From: Aliterella atlantica CENA595 | GTDB taxonomy: Bacteria > Cyanobacteriota > Cyanobacteriia > Cyanobacteriales > Chroococcidiopsidaceae | Assembly: GCF_000952155.1 (NCBI RefSeq) | Contig: NZ_JYON01000022.1 | Span: 1 to 64,000, forward strand | DNA length: 64,000 nt | Reading direction: 5' to 3' | Part shown: positions 24,109 to 31,988 of the stretch, in pieces | Layout of the letters: each line of letters begins with the position of its first letter | Position numbering within the stretch: the stretch's first letter is position 1 | Program-made: the position numbers and the translations under genes | The notes under the pieces: generated by a model | What the model was told of the DNA's origin: nothing | Seen by the model: the letters and a program-made list of their open reading frames with translations, nothing else | Database searches by the model: none

Positions 24109-26121
24109 ATGTTGACAATACAGTGGCAAGAAGAAATTACATCATTGCAGCAAAGTCTAAAACGTGAAATAGCTAAAATATCTGGTGGTTCAGAACTTAA
24201 TATTATTAAGCATATTTGCATCAACAACCTAAAATCAAAACTAGATCGCCTAGACGAAATTGAGAAAATCCTTAATATAGATAAGTATCAAATTGTTTTT
24301 ATCGGTACTATTGGTCAAGGAAAGACAACAGCTATTTGTCATCTTTTTAATTTAATAAGTAACTTCAAAGTTTCTAAAACTATTAATGGTAAGAGCAAAG
24401 ATGTAATTGAAACTAGAGAATTATTATCTACAGGTTCGGGACGAACTACCATATGTGAGGTAGTTCTTAAAGCCGCCAACAAAACGTATATAGAGATAGA
24501 GCCTTATACAATTGATGAGATGGAAAATCTTATCTTTGATTTTTGTGACTCTATTTCAAGCAAAAACGTTCCCTGTTCAGAAACTCAGATAAATATATCT
24601 CAAGAAATTGAAAGAGCTATTAGAAACATGATAGATCTTAAAAAGGTTAATCAATCAATTGTTGATGGCGATAAAACTAAAAACACTTTAGTTGATAAAG
24701 CCAAAGAATTATTTGATGAAGCTGGAGAAGATATACTAAAAAAGACTGCATTAAACAATGCAAATATTGAATCTAGAACCAAAATCAAAATTGAGTTTGA
24801 TAATCAGACTACAGAACAACAATGGATAAAAGATACCTTTGCTGCTATTAATAGCGTTCAGTTAAAAGAATTCGCGATACCCAGAAAAATAAGTCTTTAT
24901 GTGAGCAATGAAGTTTTGTCTGGCTCAAACTTATTTCAGTTTGATTCTGTCGTAGATACCAAAGGACTTGATGAGAATCCAATTCGTAAAGACTTACAAA
25001 AATACATTGAAAGCCAAGATGTAATTTGTCTTTTTGTATCTCCCTTTAACTCTGCTCCTGAAGCTAATATTAGTAAACTAATTAGTTATCACCTTGCATC
25101 CAAATCAAAAGACTTTCATCATAGGTTTGTAACGCTAGTATTACCGCGTAGAAATGAACCGGAAAACGTGAATGAGAGTAACGGTGACTGGGATATAGGA
25201 GTGCAAAGAAAAAAAGAAGAAATACAAACTACGTTCAGGAAGTTGAATTTAGACTTTTTTCCAGGAAATATTTTATTCTACGATGCTTTAAGGTACTACC
25301 AAGATACTATAGTCAAACTTAATGAATTTTACACCGAAGAAGACGTACAAGCAGATAAAAATGAATTTATCGATGCTGTATCAGGTGTAGTAAAACGCAG
25401 GCGAAATATTTTGCTTGAAGAAGTTAAGACTATCAAAGAAAGCTTTACAAAAATTCAGAAAGGCGATGCTTTAACAGAAACAGAAGTTAAAGCAATTGAA
25501 AACGCTATTCAAAAACTAAAGAGCTTACGAGAATTAGGTAAGAGAATACCTAGTTTTGTTTACGATGATTTTATTAATAAATTCATTAACTATTATCGTG
25601 ATACTTATCCAGCATGGAACACTAAACACGCTATTCATAGAAATTTTGGCTATTATAAGCCAAGGGATATAGATATATATTTCGATGCACAGATTGTTGC
25701 AGAAGGAATAAATGAAAATGAAATGCTAAGAAAGTTTACTAGAGAAGCAAAAGATGAGATTGAAAATATTTTACAAGAGCTTACTGCTGCGAATGAATCT
25801 TTAAAGACACTTATTCCTGAGCTAATCAAAGAATTCTACGTTCTGTATGATGATTTCATCTACGAAGTTGGACTAAAAATACACAACGAAACTTTAAGCA
25901 AGCTTTCACCTCAAAGCGAACAATCTGACTTTTGGAATGCGTTCATGGCTGAAAGAGGTAGAGTAAGACCACGTGGAGAAAGATATGGAGATAATGTATG
26001 TCTCATATTTGAGCGAGAACTTGAAACCGAAACAAGCTTAAATAAATTTCTCCAAAGTAAAGCTGAATACTACTGGGAAAAATTAGTTCTTAAAACGATT
26101 GGTTTTTTTGGACAAGAATAA
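24109..26121 (+). CDS. Large GTPase-like P-loop NTPase of unknown function
   Basis: Protein of 670 residues. It has a P-loop GTIGQGKTT (66-74), a switch-I-like GSGRTTICEV (109-118, with candidate G2 Thr113/114) and a G3-like VDTKGLDEN (282-290), in the order of dynamin or septin-type GTPases. A helical, Lys/Glu-rich insertion of about 120 residues separates G2 and G3. No NKxD is obvious; the predicted G4 strand reads RFVTLVLPRRNEPEN. The C-terminal half is helical and charged. No transmembrane segment. Base composition is AT-rich and there is no HIP1 site in it or its partner, unlike all neighbours, which suggests horizontal transfer. The nuclease gene follows 96 bases later. Confidence 0.7.
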   Translation: MLTIQWQEEITSLQQSLKREIAKISGGSELNIIKHICINNLKSKLDRLDEIEKILNIDKYQIVFIGTIGQGKTTAICHLFNLISNFKVSKTINGKSKDVIETRELLSTGSGRTTICEVVLKAANKTYIEIEPYTIDEMENLIFDFCDSISSKNVPCSETQINISQEIERAIRNMIDLKKVNQSIVDGDKTKNTLVDKAKELFDEAGEDILKKTALNNANIESRTKIKIEFDNQTTEQQWIKDTFAAINSVQLKEFAIPRKISLYVSNEVLSGSNLFQFDSVVDTKGLDENPIRKDLQKYIESQDVICLFVSPFNSAPEANISKLISYHLASKSKDFHHRFVTLVLPRRNEPENVNESNGDWDIGVQRKKEEIQTTFRKLNLDFFPGNILFYDALRYYQDTIVKLNEFYTEEDVQADKNEFIDAVSGVVKRRRNILLEEVKTIKESFTKIQKGDALTETEVKAIENAIQKLKSLRELGKRIPSFVYDDFINKFINYYRDTYPAWNTKHAIHRNFGYYKPRDIDIYFDAQIVAEGINENEMLRKFTREAKDEIENILQELTAANESLKTLIPELIKEFYVLYDDFIYEVGLKIHNETLSKLSPQSEQSDFWNAFMAERGRVRPRGERYGDNVCLIFERELETETSLNKFLQSKAEYYWEKLVLKTIGFFGQE

Positions 26122-26154
26122 AAATGTATTGGTGCTACAGCTAATACACGACTT

Positions 26155-26177
26155 GGGACGCAATTGAGTTGTGTCCC
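26155..26177. repeat. GGGAC/GTCCC hairpin between GTPase and nuclease genes
   Basis: GGGAC, one mismatch, CAA face TTG, one mismatch, GTCCC around a TTGAG loop. No T run follows, so it is not a typical terminator; it could modulate expression of the downstream nuclease. Confidence 0.4.
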
Positions 26178-26217
26178 TAGATCATCATAGTCACCATAAT
26201 TCAAATTTAAAGCATTT

Positions 26218-26955
26218 ATGATTCATTTAAATAAAGAAATGCGACAAAAGCTTGATATACGCTCTGTAAATAATCAAAGTTATACAAAATGCTTAATTAG
26301 AAATTTAGAAATTGCAATTGATAGCAGACCAGAAGAGTTAGTTAGACAACTATTCATTCATTATCTAACTAAAGAAAGTACATTGCTTCAACGCAAGATC
26401 GAAATTAAAGTTGAATCCAACAATCATGACATAGAAATATATAAGTTAGCAGAAAATTCTAACTTCAAACCTTATCAATCTCCTACAGTAATTGTGGAAG
26501 TAAAAAGAGAAGATGTAAATTTACAAAATCATTATGCTCAAATTCAAAGATATCTAATAAAATCTAATTGTAAAATTGGAATTTTATATAACTATCACAA
26601 AACTATACTATTCCTTAAAAAGGATGATGATTTTGAAACTAATCAGTTAGCAAATTTTAGAGAAGTAGAAGAGATACTTTTAAAAGTGAGTAATATTGTC
26701 AATCCTAATTTATTAGAATTTGAGAAAGCACAAAAAGGAGATTTTGAAAGTTTTACTTATCTTATAAGCAAATATGGTAAATATACGACCAATACAATAG
26801 TATTTAAACTTAAGACGCAGCAACCAGAGCTAAAAGGCTATTTCTTTAACGTGCAAGGAAATAGGATTTACTATGATATATGCGGTCAATATTCTAGAAA
26901 TCAGCAATTTTTTGAGCGCCAGGATTTTGAGAGATTAGTTGCCATCAAGTATTGA
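26218..26955 (+). CDS. PD-(D/E)xK nuclease-like protein (type I restriction HsdR N-terminal fold)
   Basis: Protein of 245 residues. The first 140 residues look like the HsdR_N fold: a helix with SRPEELVRQLFIHYL (36-50), a strand with Asp71, then PTVIVEVKRE (89-98) supplying the E-x-K of PD-(D/E)xK, a QxxxY-like AQIQRYL (107-113) and the IGILYNYHKTILF strands (120-132). The C-terminal 100 residues are of unknown fold. Without helicase or methylase genes nearby it is not a standard restriction enzyme. Together with the upstream GTPase it forms a two-gene unit of low GC that may be a defence module; this is inference. Confidence 0.7.
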   Translation: MIHLNKEMRQKLDIRSVNNQSYTKCLIRNLEIAIDSRPEELVRQLFIHYLTKESTLLQRKIEIKVESNNHDIEIYKLAENSNFKPYQSPTVIVEVKREDVNLQNHYAQIQRYLIKSNCKIGILYNYHKTILFLKKDDDFETNQLANFREVEEILLKVSNIVNPNLLEFEKAQKGDFESFTYLISKYGKYTTNTIVFKLKTQQPELKGYFFNVQGNRIYYDICGQYSRNQQFFERQDFERLVAIKY

Positions 26956-26966
26956 CATTTTATTAC

Positions 26967-27362
26967 TTATCTGCTCATGCTATGAAGTATATACATAGCT
27001 TGTTTTGCTTTGCTTACAGGTAAAAATAGATGATCGTGATAGTATGCTGAAACTGCATTTACACTAATATTGTTTTCAGCAAGTTTGGTAGTTATAGCAG
27101 CTAAAAATCCTACGGCTTCTAAACTAGAATGCACTAACAAAGAAATCATTTTAAAAACACAATCATACTCTAGATTGGCTTCTTCTGCTTGATTTTTAGT
27201 AATTATTAATGTTACTCCTTCTACTTCTCTAAACTGGCAAATAGGAGTTACGTTAAGTGTTGGAAGTTGCTCTATAGCAACGGAGCAAAAAACATACTCT
27301 TCTTCATCTAGCTTAGGATTCATGGATTGCAAAAGAGTAGTTAAGTATGTATCTCCACTCAT
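26967..27362 (-). CDS. ACT-domain protein (COG3602-like)
   Basis: Protein of 131 residues resembling the small two-ACT regulatory proteins: an N-terminal half with YVFCSVAIEQLP and VTLIITKNQAEEA, and a C-terminal ACT repeat VFKMISLLVHSSLEAVGFLAAITTKLAENNISVNAV-like segment (about 83-118), ending in the SKAKQAMYIL helix. ACT domains bind amino acids and act as allosteric sensors; the ligand here is unknown. Its ATG overlaps the stop of the interrupted aspartic-protease gene as ATGA, so it is the last gene of a translationally coupled trio. Confidence 0.82.
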   Translation of the reverse strand: MSGDTYLTTLLQSMNPKLDEEEYVFCSVAIEQLPTLNVTPICQFREVEGVTLIITKNQAEEANLEYDCVFKMISLLVHSSLEAVGFLAAITTKLAENNISVNAVSAYYHDHLFLPVSKAKQAMYILHSMSR

Positions 27363-27724
27363 CTTGAGAAAGTTACTCTATTTTCTTGGTAATTTGCTAT
27401 TAATGTAAATATTTTTAGCCATTGAGAACCTAGTAAGATTTCTCTTATTTCATCGCCTGCAAATACAGGAATTTCAAATTCTTGGCTTGCGATCGCTATC
27501 TTACCTAAGTAAATATCAAAAAATGCTTCCCCTTGTGCTGTTCTCAGCTTATTTTAGCGCAAAAATAGCCAGTCTAGGCTTTCTACATCTTGCTTATTCA
27601 TTGCTAGAACCTCTGTAAAGCCTGTATCTAACATTGCTTCTGTGGAAAGACTTAATCCATCTGCATCTATTAAATTCACCTCAAAGTATATTTGTCCTTT
27701 TTCTCCAAATCGTCCTTGAATCAT
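27359..27724 (-). pseudogene. Clan AA aspartic protease, interrupted by an in-frame stop
   Basis: The frame from ATG (27724) encodes 121 codons of a retropepsin-like single-domain protease but carries TAA at codon 57 (27556 to 27554). Upstream of the stop are MIQGRFGEKGQIYFEVNLID and the catalytic AMLDTGFTEVLAM; downstream the frame continues intact with FFDIYLGKIAIASQEFEIPV and EILLGSQWLK, as in clan AA proteases of cyanobacteria. Both ends overlap neighbours as ATGA: its ATG with the stop of the 105-residue gene, its stop with the ACT-gene ATG. So one point change probably killed a real operon gene; a sequencing error is the alternative. HIP1 is present inside, as in resident genes. Confidence 0.8.
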
Positions 27725-28038
27725 ATTCTACCACTGACACCAGTTTCATTAATTCCGAACATATGATGAATGGTGTTAGGGTGTTTTTCTCTGGCTTTGC
27801 GACTTGCTACTTCTTGTTCTTTATCAATAAAGTATTCTCCACTGTCTGGTTCGATAGCAATATACCAACCATAGTATTTATCTAGTATTTCCGGTTTTAG
27901 TTGTTCAAATATTGCCCAGCAACGTTGATAAAATGCTTCTTGTCTTGCTCTATGTGCTGCTTTTTTTTCTTCTGACCATTGAATCTCTGGAAACAATCTA
28001 CCCCTACGAACAATTCCTTCTGGTGTATGTTGATTCAT
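27721..28038 (-). CDS. Hypothetical protein, partner of a clan AA protease gene
   Basis: Protein of 105 residues, mainly helical and charged, with the aromatic stretch LDKYYGWYIAIEPDSGEYFIDKEQEVASRKAREKHP-like region at about 57-92. Short proteins of this pattern are, as I recall, often encoded just upstream of clan AA aspartic proteases in cyanobacteria; the function is not known. Its stop overlaps the protease ATG (ATGA). No signal peptide or membrane helix. Confidence 0.7.
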   Translation of the reverse strand: MNQHTPEGIVRRGRLFPEIQWSEEKKAAHRARQEAFYQRCWAIFEQLKPEILDKYYGWYIAIEPDSGEYFIDKEQEVASRKAREKHPNTIHHMFGINETGVSGRI

Positions 28039-28082
28039 ATATTTAGATGGTTTAATTCTAGTTCATACATTATATACGATCG

Positions 28083-29006
28083 CTACTGCGCCCATTGTTG
28101 CAAAATATAATCGTAAAAACTTGTTTTATCTACTGTATCCATTGCTAAAATCTTTCTACCTCCAGGTTGCACTTTAGTTCGTCCTTGACTAACACCAGTA
28201 GTAATAATTTCTGTCTCCCATTCGCGCAATTGATAAAACTCTGGATGTCCTAAATATGCTGTAGCTAATACATCCCAAAAGTAATAATCTTGGGGAATAA
28301 CTAAGGCGTAACATTGTCCTGCCAAATCGGATAAAGGATATTTACGTTGTTTGCCTAATTTATATACTAATTCTGATGTTACAGGTACGTTATTAGTAAT
28401 ATCTAAGGGAGACATAATAATTTCAAGTTGAGTTTGCCATACTCGTTTAACTGCGATCGCATCCCAATAAGCATTCCATTCTGCCGATCCATCTTGACCT
28501 GATTCAATGCTTTTTTCAACGTTTCCAGGAACGTTTAAAGCGCCTCCCATCCACACAATTTGTTTAATTTTTGCCTCAATTTCTGGCGCTGCATCTAAGG
28601 CAACTGCAACTGTGGTTAATGGACCTGTTACCATCAATGTTACGGGTTCTGTAGCTTCACGTAATACCCGCACCATAAAATCTTGTCCTGTTTCTGCTAG
28701 TAAAGGCGTGTTGATGGTTTCATTTTCGTTGAGAATAGGTAGACAATTAACAATCGTTGAGTCGCGACGGTACAAGCGGGGAAATGGATTTATCCCTCTA
28801 ACTGTGCTTTCGGCTACTGGGATATGCGAACAACCCATTAAATCTAAAATTTTGCGCGTTGCGCTTACAGCAGGTTCGATGTAGCAATCAGCAGGCGTGA
28901 CGACAATACCTAGAGGTTGCACGTTATCCATTGTCATTAGCAGCATAGTTGCTAAATAATCATCTACTCCGCCATCATGATCCAGTAGGACGAGTTGTTT
29001 ATTCAT
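28083..29006 (-). CDS. Inosine-uridine-preferring type nucleoside hydrolase
   Basis: Cleaves the N-glycosidic bond of ribonucleosides to base and ribose. At 307 residues it has the family's Ca2+-binding N terminus, here LLDHDGGVDDYLA (7-19) where the usual form is DxDxGxDDA, the VTGPLTTVA strand (about 124-132) and the IVWMGGALNVPGN loop (about 148-160). The conserved late Asp is seen in YFWDVLATAYL. Base specificity cannot be told. Its start is 17 bases from the start of the divergent cytosine deaminase gene, suggesting shared regulation in nucleobase salvage. Confidence 0.88.
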   Translation of the reverse strand: MNKQLVLLDHDGGVDDYLATMLLMTMDNVQPLGIVVTPADCYIEPAVSATRKILDLMGCSHIPVAESTVRGINPFPRLYRRDSTIVNCLPILNENETINTPLLAETGQDFMVRVLREATEPVTLMVTGPLTTVAVALDAAPEIEAKIKQIVWMGGALNVPGNVEKSIESGQDGSAEWNAYWDAIAVKRVWQTQLEIIMSPLDITNNVPVTSELVYKLGKQRKYPLSDLAGQCYALVIPQDYYFWDVLATAYLGHPEFYQLREWETEIITTGVSQGRTKVQPGGRKILAMDTVDKTSFYDYILQQWAQ

Positions 29007-29023
29007 GGGAAGATAATTGTTGT

Positions 29024-29455
29024 ATGGATGAATTTATGCAAGCTGCGATCGCCGAAGCAAAACAAGGATTAAATGAAGGTGGCATTCCCATAGGTTCTAT
29101 CCTGGTTAAAGATAATGCAATTATCGGACAAGGACACAATCAGCGCGTACAAGCGCAAGATCCCGTCACTCATGCAGAGATCGATTGTCTGCGTAATGCT
29201 GGCAGAATAGGCAATTACAAGGATACAGTTCTCTACTCCACTTTAATGCCTTGCTATCTTTGTGCTGGCGCGGTTGTTCAATTCGGTATCAAAAAAGTTA
29301 TTGCTGGCGAGTCGCAAACTTTCCCTGGTGCTAGAGAATTTATGGAATCTCACGGCGTTGAGGTAATCGATTTAGATTTAGCTGAATGCAAGCAGTTGAT
29401 GAGTGATTTTATTGCCAATAATCCGCAATTGTGGAATGAAGATATAGGCGTTTAA
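29024..29455 (+). CDS. Cytosine deaminase (yeast Fcy1-like)
   Basis: Zinc hydrolase of 143 residues that probably converts cytosine to uracil. HAEIDCL (about 55-61) gives the zinc His and catalytic Glu, and MPCYLCAGAV (about 81-90) the two zinc Cys. The C-terminal block, GVEVIDLDLAECKQLMSDFI followed by WNEDIG, resembles the tail of the yeast enzyme more than that of tRNA adenosine deaminase TadA. The start at 29024 is chosen because longer frames run into the divergent nucleoside hydrolase gene. The product uracil could be used by Upp, also in this window. Confidence 0.83.
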   Translation: MDEFMQAAIAEAKQGLNEGGIPIGSILVKDNAIIGQGHNQRVQAQDPVTHAEIDCLRNAGRIGNYKDTVLYSTLMPCYLCAGAVVQFGIKKVIAGESQTFPGAREFMESHGVEVIDLDLAECKQLMSDFIANNPQLWNEDIGV

Positions 29456-29480
29456 CAGTGACCAGTAACCAGTGACCAGT
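29455..29480. repeat. STRR array, CAGTGAC/CAGTAAC heptamer
   Basis: Alternating CAGTGAC and CAGTAAC units begin one base after the deaminase stop codon and end ten bases before the yebC stop. Confidence 0.85.
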
Positions 29481-29489
29481 TAAGAGGGG

Positions 29490-30242
29490 TTAAGCTATTG
29501 TAACGGCTAATAATTCGTCTGACATCTCAAAGTTGGCGGTGACGTTTTGCACGTCGTCTAAGGCTTCTAGAGTGTCGATTAACTTTAAAAGCGATCGCGC
29601 TACATCAAGATCTGTGATTTCTACTGTATTATCAGGTATCCAGCGCAATTCTATATCGCTGACTGGGAAGTTTTGTTTTAATATTTGGCTGAGGTTTTCT
29701 AAGTTTGCAGGTTCGGTAAATACTTCTGCTTCGCCATCATCAGTTAGTTCGTAAGACTCTGCGCCAGCTTCTAATACAGCTTCTAAAAGTGTATCTTCAT
29801 CGGAAAAAGAAGCGATCGCAACTACACCTTTATGAGCAAACATCCAGCTTACACAACCAGTCTCGCCCAAATTGCCGCCATTTTTACTAAATGCTTCTCT
29901 CAAATAAGCCGCAGTGCGGTTGCGATTGTCAGTGAGAGATTCAATCAAAATAGCTACTCCACCAGCGCCATAGCCTTCGTAGCGTACCTCTTCTAATGGT
30001 TTACCTTCGTCGAAAGTACCTGCACCTTTTGCGATCGCACGATCTATATTATCGTTAGGAATGCCTGCTGCTTTAGCTTTTTCTATTGCTGTGCGTAGTT
30101 GAAAATTTCCTGCTGGATCGACAATTCCATTTCTAGCTGCAACAATAATTGCCCGCGATAATTGCGTAAATGTTTTACCTTTTACTACATCTACTCTAGC
30201 TTTTTGCCTTTTAATATTTGCCCACTTACTATGTCCTGCCAT
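29490..30242 (-). CDS. YebC/PmpR family regulator
   Basis: Protein of 250 residues with the family opening MAGHSKWANIKRQKARVD, the KGKTFTQLSRAI block and the acidic domain III. Recent work on YebC proteins links them to relief of ribosome stalling at polyproline and to transcription control; which applies here is open. It follows the MalG-type permease by 11 bases on the same strand, so it is probably carried on the sugar-transporter transcript, an unusual linkage. Confidence 0.94.
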   Translation of the reverse strand: MAGHSKWANIKRQKARVDVVKGKTFTQLSRAIIVAARNGIVDPAGNFQLRTAIEKAKAAGIPNDNIDRAIAKGAGTFDEGKPLEEVRYEGYGAGGVAILIESLTDNRNRTAAYLREAFSKNGGNLGETGCVSWMFAHKGVVAIASFSDEDTLLEAVLEAGAESYELTDDGEAEVFTEPANLENLSQILKQNFPVSDIELRWIPDNTVEITDLDVARSLLKLIDTLEALDDVQNVTANFEMSDELLAVTIA

Positions 30243-30253
30243 AACTATTACCC

Positions 30254-31078
30254 TTATTTACTACCAGTAAATGTCACACCTTGAATAAAGTAGCGATTAA
30301 AAAATGCATATATCGCTAATGCGGGCAAGGTAAACATCATTGATGCTGCCATAATATAGTTCCAATAACTAATATATTGTCCTTTAAATGTATTTAATCC
30401 TAAAGGCAAAGTAAACATTTCTGAATCTGACAAAATTAGTAAAGGTGTTAAAAAATTATTCCAAGCACCCATAAATACAAATATTGCTTGTGCAGCTAAA
30501 GCAGGTTTTGCTAGAGGTAAAACTACTTGAAAGAATGTTTCTAAACGTCCTAAACCATCTAATGCAGCAGCTTCCTCTAATTCTTTGGGAAAACTCACAA
30601 AAAACTGACGCATCATAAATATAAATGTGGCATTTATAACACTTGGTACAATTAAACCTTGATATGAGTTCAACCAACCTAAACTTTTAAGAATTAGAAA
30701 AGTAGGAATTAGCGTAATTTGCCCTGGTATCATAAGCACAGCTAAAATTAGGAAAAACCAAAACTGATTTCCAGGAAATTTTAATCTTGCTAATGCATAG
30801 CCAGCCATCGAGTTAAATAATAAGTTATATGCTGTAACGCTAACAGCTACTACAACGCTATTAAACAACCATCTACCAAATAAAGGTTCTTGAGTAAAGA
30901 TTCTTTGGTAATTTTGTAATGTGAATTGCTGAGGTATAAAGTTAATACCGCCTGCTATTATTTCAGCTAATGTTTTAAACGAAGCTGAAAGCGCCCAGGC
31001 AAAAGGAATAAAAGTAATAATTGCGTATATAAATAATAGTAAATATAAAGGTATTTTAATCAAGTTTAAGCTCTTCAT
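30254..31078 (-). CDS. Sugar ABC transporter permease, MalG type
   Basis: Inner-membrane subunit of 274 residues with six predicted helices. The EAA loop that contacts the ATPase is EEAAALDGLGRLETFFQVVL followed by PLAKPAL (about 190-215). The ATG at 31078 follows the MalF stop by one base; an upstream in-frame TTG overlaps MalF and is less likely. It pairs with the MalF-type permease and the binding proteins; no ATPase gene is present in this cluster. Confidence 0.92.
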   Translation of the reverse strand: MKSLNLIKIPLYLLLFIYAIITFIPFAWALSASFKTLAEIIAGGINFIPQQFTLQNYQRIFTQEPLFGRWLFNSVVVAVSVTAYNLLFNSMAGYALARLKFPGNQFWFFLILAVLMIPGQITLIPTFLILKSLGWLNSYQGLIVPSVINATFIFMMRQFFVSFPKELEEAAALDGLGRLETFFQVVLPLAKPALAAQAIFVFMGAWNNFLTPLLILSDSEMFTLPLGLNTFKGQYISYWNYIMAASMMFTLPALAIYAFFNRYFIQGVTFTGSK

Positions 31079-31079
31079 A

Positions 31080-31982
31080 TTAGTCAAGTCTTTCTTCTTT
31101 AAATAAATATCTCTGTATTAATGTTGCAACTATAATTACTAAAGCTAACATCAAGGCTAATGATGCAGCATAGCCCATATCTAAAGTTTTGAATGCGTAT
31201 TGATAGATTAAAAGCACAACAGTTAAAGTGGAATTATTAGGACCACCAGAACCGCGAGAAAATATATAAGATTGATCGAATAACTGAAACGTACCAATAA
31301 TACCCATAACTATGATAAAAAAGGTAATGGGTTTCAAAAAAGGCAATGTGATGCAAGTAAATTTATCCCAACCATTCGCACCATCAATTGTTGCTGCTTC
31401 ATACAGATTTTGGGGAATATCTTGCATTGCAGCTAAGTAAATAACCATAAATAAAGGAGCAGTTGACCAGATATTCATTAACATAATTGCTTTGAGTGCG
31501 ACTGCTGGATCTCCCAGCCAATTATAAGTAGGTAAATGTAATAAAGCTAGAAAATTATTTAGTAAACCATTAGAATTACAAATCCAAATAAAAATCAGCG
31601 TAAGTACAGCAGATGATGTGACTGTAGGTAGAAAAAATATGACTCTAAATAGATTTTTACCTTTGATTTTTGCGTTGAGAATAGAGGCTAAAGCTAATGC
31701 TAAAATTGTTTGAATAGGAACGACAATTGCCACATATTCAACAGTATTTTTTAAAGCGATCGCAACTCGCTCATCTTGAGTAACACGCCAAAAATTCCTC
31801 AAACCTCTAAAGCTATAACTAACATCTCCTAAAGGCTGAACCTTGTAAAAAGACAGAATTATTGCCAATAAAATAGGTACAACTAGAAACACTAGAAGAA
31901 TGACAATAGCAGGCAGCATAAAAACATAACCGCTTACCGATTCTCGAAACTTATTACTTGAGCGATCGAATTTATATAACAT
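31080..31982 (-). CDS. Sugar ABC transporter permease, MalF type
   Basis: Permease of 300 residues with six predicted helices and the EAA loop YEAATIDGANGWDKFTCITL (about 196-215). It starts at the ATG at 31982, seven bases after the binding-protein stop, and ends next to the MalG start. With MalG it should form the heterodimeric channel of a carbohydrate uptake type 1 importer. Substrate is not predictable. Confidence 0.92.
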   Translation of the reverse strand: MLYKFDRSSNKFRESVSGYVFMLPAIVILLVFLVVPILLAIILSFYKVQPLGDVSYSFRGLRNFWRVTQDERVAIALKNTVEYVAIVVPIQTILALALASILNAKIKGKNLFRVIFFLPTVTSSAVLTLIFIWICNSNGLLNNFLALLHLPTYNWLGDPAVALKAIMLMNIWSTAPLFMVIYLAAMQDIPQNLYEAATIDGANGWDKFTCITLPFLKPITFFIIVMGIIGTFQLFDQSYIFSRGSGGPNNSTLTVVLLIYQYAFKTLDMGYAASLALMLALVIIVATLIQRYLFKEERLD

Positions 31983-31988
31983 AACCAA

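Noticed and set aside
29455-29480. CRISPR array
   Set aside because: The heptamer arrays have no spacers and no cas genes are present; they are STRR repeats.
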